A DNA stretch of 64,000 bases from positions 186,001 through 250,000 of the forward strand of contig NZ_QKWH01000003.1 in the NCBI RefSeq assembly GCF_003244315.1, in the 5' to 3' direction. Position 1 is the stretch's first letter, and each line of letters opens with the position of its first letter. This document shows positions 61,548-64,000 of this stretch, piece after piece. This DNA is from Xylanimonas oleitrophica (GTDB lineage Bacteria; Actinomycetota; Actinomycetes; Actinomycetales; Cellulomonadaceae). A program made the translations under genes and the position numbers. The notes under the pieces are model-generated. The model saw only the letters and a program-made list of their open reading frames with translations, had not been told where the DNA came from and did no database searches.

Positions 61548-61993
61548 TGCCGTGGTGGGTCCAGACGCTGATCGGCGTCGGCATCGCGCTCCTGACCACG
61601 TGGCTCGCCCTGCTCGTCACGCTGGCGGTCGCGCGCCCCCGAGGCCCGCTCTTGCAGGAAGCTCTTCGTCTCCTACCCGACCTGCTCCGGCTCCTGCGCC
61701 GCCTCGCCGCCGACCCCACCCTGCCCCGCGGCGTCCGGGTCCGGCTCGGTGCGCTGATGGTCTACCTCGCGTCCCCGATCGACCTGGTCCCGGACTTCAT
61801 CCCGGTGCTGGGCTACGCCGACGACGCCGTCATCGTCACGCTCGTGCTGCGCAGCACCGTCCGTCGAGCCGGCCTCGACGCCGTTCGCGCTCACTGGCCG
61901 GGCACCGACGACGGATTCGGAGCCCTCGCACGGCTCACCGGGCTCCAGGCCCAGCGATCCGGACCGACCCCACCGGCCGGCCGGCGGCGCTGA
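61547..61993 (+). CDS. DUF1232 (YkvA-like) membrane protein
   Basis: 148 residues. One N-terminal membrane helix (VQTLIGVGIALLTTWLALLV), then the DUF1232 signature VRVRLGALMVYLASPIDLVPDFIPVLGYADDAVIVTLVLRSTVRRAG. Family function is unknown. It starts with ATG at 61547, which has no clear ribosome-binding site and so probably depends on the upstream small ORF for translation. Confidence 0.88.
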   Translation: MPWWVQTLIGVGIALLTTWLALLVTLAVARPRGPLLQEALRLLPDLLRLLRRLAADPTLPRGVRVRLGALMVYLASPIDLVPDFIPVLGYADDAVIVTLVLRSTVRRAGLDAVRAHWPGTDDGFGALARLTGLQAQRSGPTPPAGRRR

Positions 61994-62066
61994 CCCCGCA
62001 CGGCTCGAGCACCGCGCGCTCGCCGACGTCCGCAGCACATCTGTCAGGCGCGGCCAGGCGGCCTTC

Positions 62067-62750
62067 CTAGGCGACCGGGCCTTGCTCCGGCCCCTCCACG
62101 AGGAGGCGCTGCAACGCGGCCTCGTCCGCCTCGCGGCCCGTGACCAGCAGCAGCTCGTCGCCTGCCTCCAGCGTGTCGTCGATCGACGGCGCCAGCGGCA
62201 GCGGGCCCCGCACGATGCAGGCGAGCACCGTGTCGGCGGGCCACTCGATTGCCCCCACCCGCGTACCCACCAGCGGCGACTCCGGCGGGAGCGTCAGCTC
62301 GAGGATGTCGGCACCTGACTGGTGGAACGTGAAGATCCGCACCAGGTCACCGACCGCCACGGCCTCCTCGACCATCGCCGTCATGATGCGCGGCGTCGAG
62401 ACCGCGACGTCCACACCCCACGACTGGTCGAACATCCACTCGTTCTTCGGGTTGTTGACACGGGCGACGGTGCGTGGCACCCCGAACTCCGTCTTGCACA
62501 GCAGGGAGAAGACCAGGTTCGCCTTGTCGTCGCCCGTGGCGCCCACCACGACGTCCGCCTCGGCGACCTCGGCCGTCTCGAGCGTGGGCAGCTCGCAGGC
62601 GTCCGCCAGCAGCCAGTCGGCCTCCGGCACCTGGGCCACGCGCATGGCGGCCGGGTTCTTGTCGATCAGCACCACGTCGTGGTCGTGGCCGAGCAGCTCG
62701 CGCGCGATCGACCGGCCCACGGAGCCCGCACCCGCGATGACGACCCTCAT
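62067..62750 (-). CDS. ceoC: TrkA-type potassium uptake regulator, CeoC-like
   Basis: 227 residues. RCK/TrkA-N Rossmann domain with MRVVIAGAGSVGRSIARELLGHDHDVVLIDKNP (NAD binding GxGxxG), GATGDDKANLVFSLL and VARVNNPKNEWMF; a TrkA-C domain follows from about residue 140. It regulates a potassium transporter by nucleotide binding. ATG at 62750 overlaps the stop of a small ORF (ATGA), with AGGAGGA 5 nt upstream. It pairs with the next TrkA gene. Confidence 0.93.
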   Translation of the reverse strand: MRVVIAGAGSVGRSIARELLGHDHDVVLIDKNPAAMRVAQVPEADWLLADACELPTLETAEVAEADVVVGATGDDKANLVFSLLCKTEFGVPRTVARVNNPKNEWMFDQSWGVDVAVSTPRIMTAMVEEAVAVGDLVRIFTFHQSGADILELTLPPESPLVGTRVGAIEWPADTVLACIVRGPLPLAPSIDDTLEAGDELLLVTGREADEAALQRLLVEGPEQGPVA

Positions 62751-62839
62751 CGTTCCTCCTGATCGTGGTCGGTCTGACGCTGCACCGCGCTGCGGCGGGT
62801 GCCTCGTGCCTCGGCCCCGGCCTTCGCCGCGCTCCGCAT
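62747..62839 (-). CDS. 30-residue ORF bridging the two TrkA genes
   Basis: ATG overlaps the ceoB stop by one base (TGATG) and its stop overlaps the ceoC ATG (ATGA). The peptide is polar and charged (starts MRSAAKAGAEARG, ends DHDQEER) and its last codons contain the ceoC ribosome-binding site. Third positions are mostly G or C. It may be a coupling device rather than a functional protein. Confidence 0.45.
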   Translation of the reverse strand: MRSAAKAGAEARGTRRSAVQRQTDHDQEER

Positions 62840-63507
62840 CAGACCTCCTTCGCGTCGGGGGCGTGCGTCAGCCGGCGCTCCACCGTCGCGGCGTCGTCGG
62901 AGTGCATCAGCACGTGCAGCACGTCGTTCTCCTGCAGCACCGTGTCGTCCGTGACGAGGATCCCGTCGGTGTACCGGGAGAGGAACGCCACGCGGGCGCC
63001 GGTGGCGGCCTCGATGCGGCGCACGGAGGAGCCGGTCCACCCCGGGTGGTAGTCGACCTGGGCGAGCCGCACCTGCCCTGACGGGTCGCGGTACTCGTCG
63101 GTGGCGCCGAGGGGCAGCATGCGCCGCAGCACCTGGTCCGCGGTCCAGCGCACGGTGGCCACCGTGGGGATGCCGAGCCGCTGGTAGATCTCCGCGCGCT
63201 GGGGGTCGTAGATGCGAGCCACGACGTTGTCGACGCCGAACGTCTCGCGGGCCACGCGCGCGGCCAGCACGTTCGAGTTGTCGCCGTCGGAGACGGCGGC
63301 GAAGGCGTACGTGTCCTCGATCCCGGCCTGGCGCAGCGTGTCACGGTCGAACCCGATGCCGGTGACCCGCTGCCCGCCGAACTCGCTGGGAAGACGGCGG
63401 AACGAGTCGGGGTTCTGGTCGATGACCGCGACCGAGTGCCCGCGGGACTCGATCTCCTGCGCGAGCGTCGAGCCCACGCGGCCGCAGCCCATGATCACGA
63501 AGTGCAC
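62839..63507 (-). CDS. ceoB: TrkA-type potassium uptake regulator, CeoB-like
   Basis: 222 residues. FVIMGCGRVGSTLAQEIESRGHSVAVIDQNP binds nucleotide; VARIYDPQRAEIYQRLGI is the conserved middle, and a TrkA-C-like domain ends the protein. With CeoC it forms the RCK pair known in mycobacteria (Rv2691-Rv2692). The start is GTG at 63507 with TAGCGT 7 nt upstream. Confidence 0.93.
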   Translation of the reverse strand: MHFVIMGCGRVGSTLAQEIESRGHSVAVIDQNPDSFRRLPSEFGGQRVTGIGFDRDTLRQAGIEDTYAFAAVSDGDNSNVLAARVARETFGVDNVVARIYDPQRAEIYQRLGIPTVATVRWTADQVLRRMLPLGATDEYRDPSGQVRLAQVDYHPGWTGSSVRRIEAATGARVAFLSRYTDGILVTDDTVLQENDVLHVLMHSDDAATVERRLTHAPDAKEV

Positions 63508-63514
63508 GAGCGGA

Positions 63515-63520
63515 ACGCTA
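63515..63520 (-). promoter_or_regulatory. -10 box of ceoB-ceoC, leaderless
   Basis: TAGCGT on the minus strand, 7 nt before GTG at 63507. Confidence 0.55.
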
Positions 63521-63589
63521 CAACGCTGCGCTCGCGCCTGCGCCGCCTGCGTCACGCGCCGCCGTGCGTCGCGGCCGGGCGGGCGAGCA

Positions 63590-63595
63590 TAGAGT
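63590..63595 (+). promoter_or_regulatory. -10 box of the APC permease gene, leaderless
   Basis: TAGAGT, 7 nt before GTG at 63603. Confidence 0.55.
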
Positions 63596-63602
63596 GACGC
63601 TC

Positions 63603-64000
63603 GTGTCGGACATCGCGGACGTCGCCAAGCGACTCCTCCTCGGCCGCCCCGTCCGGAGCGACCGTCTGGGCAGCACGCTGCTGCCGAAGCGCATCGCGCT
63701 CCCCGTCTTCGCCTCGGACGCGCTCTCGTCGGTCGCCTACGCGCCCGACGAGATCCTGCTGACCCTCGCGGTCGCCGGGCTGGCGGCGACGACGATCTCG
63801 CCCTGGGTCGGCCTGGGCGTCGTCGTGGTGCTCCTGGTGGTGGTGGCCTCCTACCGGCAGAACGTGCACGCCTACCCGTCGGGCGGCGGCGACTACGAGG
63901 TCGCCACCACCAACCTGGGCCCCAAGGCGGGCCTCGGGGTGGCCTCGGCGCTGCTGGTCGACTACGTGCTCACCGTGGCGGTGTCGATCTCCTCGGCGTC
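63603..64000 (+). CDS. APC-family permease, N-terminal part, cut by window edge
   Basis: 132 codons of a gene that continues past the right edge. After a 30-residue cytoplasmic start (SDIADVAKRLLLGRPVRSD) come ALPVFASDALSSVAYAPDEILLTLA, GVVVVLLVVVASYRQNVHAYPSGGGDYEVA and LLVDYVLTVAVSISSA. SSVAYAPDE and YPSGGGDYEV are marks of the APC amino-acid/potassium permease group seen next to the trkA pair. It could be the potassium or amino-acid transporter that CeoB and CeoC regulate; that is inference. Confidence 0.88.
   Translation, partial: MSDIADVAKRLLLGRPVRSDRLGSTLLPKRIALPVFASDALSSVAYAPDEILLTLAVAGLAATTISPWVGLGVVVVLLVVVASYRQNVHAYPSGGGDYEVATTNLGPKAGLGVASALLVDYVLTVAVSISSA

Overview
The window is a high-GC stretch of an actinobacterial chromosome. 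An aa3-type oxidase with a di-haem cytochrome cc, an Rv2175c-like DNA-binding protein, SepH, DUF3043, DUF4192, DUF4193, DUF3710 and DUF3159 proteins and a lysine/alanine-rich primary sigma factor all occur together. Genome style and gene order suggest Micrococcales, near Cellulomonadaceae or Promicromonosporaceae; the genus is an inference. About 67 genes are called, nearly all housekeeping. I see no prophage, insertion sequence, CRISPR array, tRNA or rRNA, and no clear undescribed defence or biosynthetic system.

Layout. 1-10.9 kb: start of a leucyl aminopeptidase (leftward), two small membrane proteins, pyrD, a MocR regulator divergent from a YczE-type membrane protein, an aldo/keto reductase, acetyltransferase, DUF3043 protein, M20 dipeptidase, hotdog thioesterase, DJ-1-like protein, a short glycerate-kinase-like protein and the Fe-S carrier erpA. 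11-20.3 kb: terminal respiration in two facing halves, ctaC-ctaD-ctaF rightward and ctaE, qcrC-qcrA-qcrB leftward, with an orphan ORF and sodA between. 20.5-28.2 kb: a stand-alone receiver-like protein, trpD, an Lrp ligand-binding domain, an exonuclease/UvrC-like fusion, fadD, a ROK glucokinase and a membrane protein. 28.2-36.1 kb: plsC, a pyrophosphate-type phosphofructokinase, class II DAHP synthase, a PASTA kinase facing away from its likely DNA-binding substrate, a polyprenyl synthase and a lipoprotein. 36.2-46.6 kb: DUF4192, a universal stress protein, sigA, DUF7455, parE, luxS-mtnN, DUF2200, a GNAT protein and a hydrolase. 46.7-64 kb: parC, a Pat-like acetyltransferase/acyl-CoA ligase fusion, DUF5998, a phosphodiesterase-like protein, tdk, sepH, a TRIC channel, inositol monophosphatase, DUF4193, DUF3093, dut, DUF3710, an OB-fold protein, DUF3159, DUF1232, two TrkA/Ceo potassium regulators and the start of an APC permease.

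From memory, two blocks match Mycobacterium tuberculosis gene order: erpA to idsA resembles Rv2204c-Rv2173, and sigA plus the dut-to-permease stretch resembles Rv2703-Rv2690c.

Expression. About 20 genes have a TAnnnT-like -10 box exactly 6-7 nt before the start codon, as expected for leaderless transcripts. Many operon genes overlap by 4 bp (GTGA or ATGA). Convergent gene pairs are often separated by long perfect hairpins. The most unusual observations are two tiny coupled ORFs bridging operon genes, a terminator-like hairpin placed over the start of an acetyltransferase, TGA-bearing short tandem repeats at several stop codons, and an AT-rich dyad over the sigA -10 box.
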